64,000 bases of DNA, from contig NZ_JADBEG010000001.1 in NCBI RefSeq assembly GCF_014873755.1, positions 3,164,501-3,228,500 on the forward strand, read 5' to 3'. The translations under genes and the position numbers were made by a program. Position 1 is the first letter of the stretch. Each line of letters starts with the position of its first letter. Below the pieces are notes generated by a model, which made no database searches, was not told the origin of the DNA, and saw only the letters and a program-made list of their open reading frames with translations. Of this stretch, positions 63,104 to 64,000 are shown piece by piece. The DNA comes from Amycolatopsis lexingtonensis. GTDB lineage: Bacteria > Actinomycetota > Actinomycetes > Mycobacteriales > Pseudonocardiaceae.

Positions 63104-63826
63104 TCAGCCGAAGACGCGCCGCCGGATCTCGCGCCGGTAGTCCTCGAGGGTGTTGTCGAGGTGGACCGCGGTGGCCCGCGCGGCGGCTTCCGGGTCGCCG
63201 TCCCGGATCGCCCGGTGGATCGCGGCGTGCTCGCCGACCGCCTCGGCCGCGTGCCCGCCGACGGTGCCGTGCAGCCCGATCGTGCTGCACTGATGCTGCA
63301 GCCGGCGCGCTTCGCGGACGGCCTCCAGGAGGAACCGGTTGTGGGACGCGGCCGCGATGCCGAGGTGGAACTCGTCGTCCCCGCGGTCGAACAGCGCCGC
63401 CTCGCCGGTCAGGAGTCCCTGTCGGCAGGTTTCCGCCGCCGCCTCGATCGTCCGCAGCTCGACGGGGGTGGCCCGGGACGCCGCCAGCCGGACGGCGGCC
63501 AGCTCCTGGACCCGGCGGAACTCGAACAGCAGGTAGACGTGGTCGAGGTCGGTCGGCAGGAACAGCCCGCCCCAGAACGCCGAGCCGAGCATCCCCTCGT
63601 CGTCGGCGACGTAGAGGCCGCGCCCCTTCTGGGCCCGCACCCGGCCGATCGCGGAAAGGATCTTGACCGCCTCGCGCACCACCGTGCGGGAGCTGCCCAG
63701 CCGGGCGGCCAGCTCGTTCTCGGTGGGCATGCGGTCGCCCGGCAGCAGCCGGAGCTCGGCGATGAGCCGGAGGATCCGCTCGGCCACGAGCTCGTAGCCC
63801 GGCCGGTACGACGGCGCGCCGTCCAT
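63104..63826 (-). CDS. FadR-subfamily GntR transcriptional regulator 2
   Basis: This 240-residue paralogue of the 57528 regulator has the same HTH (PTENELAARLGSSRTVVREA) and FCD domain (FDRGDDEFHLGIA). ATG at 63826 follows AAGGAG; GTG at 63829 is one codon upstream. By eye the two proteins are about three-quarters identical, so they arose by duplication and may bind similar operators. Its targets may lie beyond the right edge. Confidence 0.85.
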   Translation of the reverse strand: MDGAPSYRPGYELVAERILRLIAELRLLPGDRMPTENELAARLGSSRTVVREAVKILSAIGRVRAQKGRGLYVADDEGMLGSAFWGGLFLPTDLDHVYLLFEFRRVQELAAVRLAASRATPVELRTIEAAAETCRQGLLTGEAALFDRGDDEFHLGIAAASHNRFLLEAVREARRLQHQCSTIGLHGTVGGHAAEAVGEHAAIHRAIRDGDPEAAARATAVHLDNTLEDYRREIRRRVFG

Positions 63827-63973
63827 CACTCGGCTCCTTCACCCTCGGCGACAATGAAGCATACCTTTGCCGCAGCCCTCGAAGAATAAGTACTACACAT
63901 TTATCGAGCCGCACCCTCTTGACTCCAGGCAGACAACCGACTCTGATAGACGGCACCCCGCCGACATCGCGCG

Positions 63974-63988
63974 ATGTGTCACACACAT
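63974..63988. promoter_or_regulatory. Inverted repeat near right edge
   Basis: ATGTGT-CAC-ACACAT is a perfect 6-bp inverted repeat with a 3-bp spacer, about 150 bp upstream of the second GntR gene. It could be an operator for that gene or for a gene beyond the edge. Confidence 0.35.
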
Positions 63989-64000
63989 AGCCGGATGACG

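Noticed and set aside
63921..63950. A rightward promoter with TTGACT and TGATAG hexamers
   Set aside because: The spacing is 19 bp, no downstream gene is visible in the window, and the match is too weak to support a feature.

Overview
The window comes from a high-GC Gram-positive actinomycete, most likely Amycolatopsis or a close relative in the Pseudonocardiales. This is inferred from the GC-rich codon use, many GTG starts and GTGA/ATGA overlaps, an actinobacterial protein set, and two intergenic palindromic repeat families (TTGAATGASTCATTCA type and GAACGCCACATTGGG type) that I associate with Amycolatopsis genomes. No rRNA, tRNA, CRISPR, transposase or integrase was seen.

Region 1 (1-7.7 kb) looks like a catabolic operon for an unknown phenolic compound. 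It runs leftward: cyclase-family hydrolase, FAD hydroxylase, VOC extradiol dioxygenase, fumarylacetoacetate-hydrolase family enzyme, C-C-bond type alpha/beta hydrolase and a truncated methyltransferase. A LysR gene is divergent from it and an MFS transporter follows. The set fits ring hydroxylation, meta-cleavage and hydrolysis of the ring-opened product.

Region 2 (7.7-28 kb) is a general stress and cell-envelope block. It holds an Hsp18-regulator/Hsp20 pair, DUF6292 and DivIVA-like proteins, an AI-2E family transporter, two large ATP-binding LuxR (LAL) regulators, DUF7144, DUF1269, DUF2252 and SHOCT proteins, a potassium channel, two MFS/APC transporters, a GH15 enzyme and an M20 peptidase. 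Most upstream regions from 9.9 to 24.8 kb carry one shared inverted-repeat motif (half-site CTCRCCYG) at a similar distance from the start codon. This suggests an uncharacterised regulon centred on one of the LAL proteins.

Region 3 (28-35.2 kb) holds regulator/enzyme pairs: LysR with SDR, MerR with a quinone oxidoreductase, TetR with a second cyclase, and a stand-alone NTPase regulator.

Region 4 (35.2-62 kb) is a large secreted hemicellulose/arabinogalactan-degrading island of fourteen exported proteins: GH62, GH10, GH54, GH59, GH29, GH43, GH27, a GH54-like protein, two esterases, a sugar-dehydrogenase-like propeller, a ThuA protein, a GH141-like beta-helix protein and an SGNH esterase. Thirteen carry a ricin-type (CBM13-like) beta-trefoil and the GH43 carries a CBM6. 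Regulators inside it are a LacI protein and a FadR-type GntR protein. Two DNA motifs recur: TGTTAGCGCTAACA-like LacI operators (3 sites) and a pseudo-palindrome RTGWAASTTWCRY (4 sites). One esterase gene contains a copy of the genome's palindromic repeat read in frame ahead of its signal peptide.

Region 5 (62-64 kb) has a DJ-1/PfpI protein, an anti-sigma-factor-like ATPase and a second FadR-type GntR paralogue.
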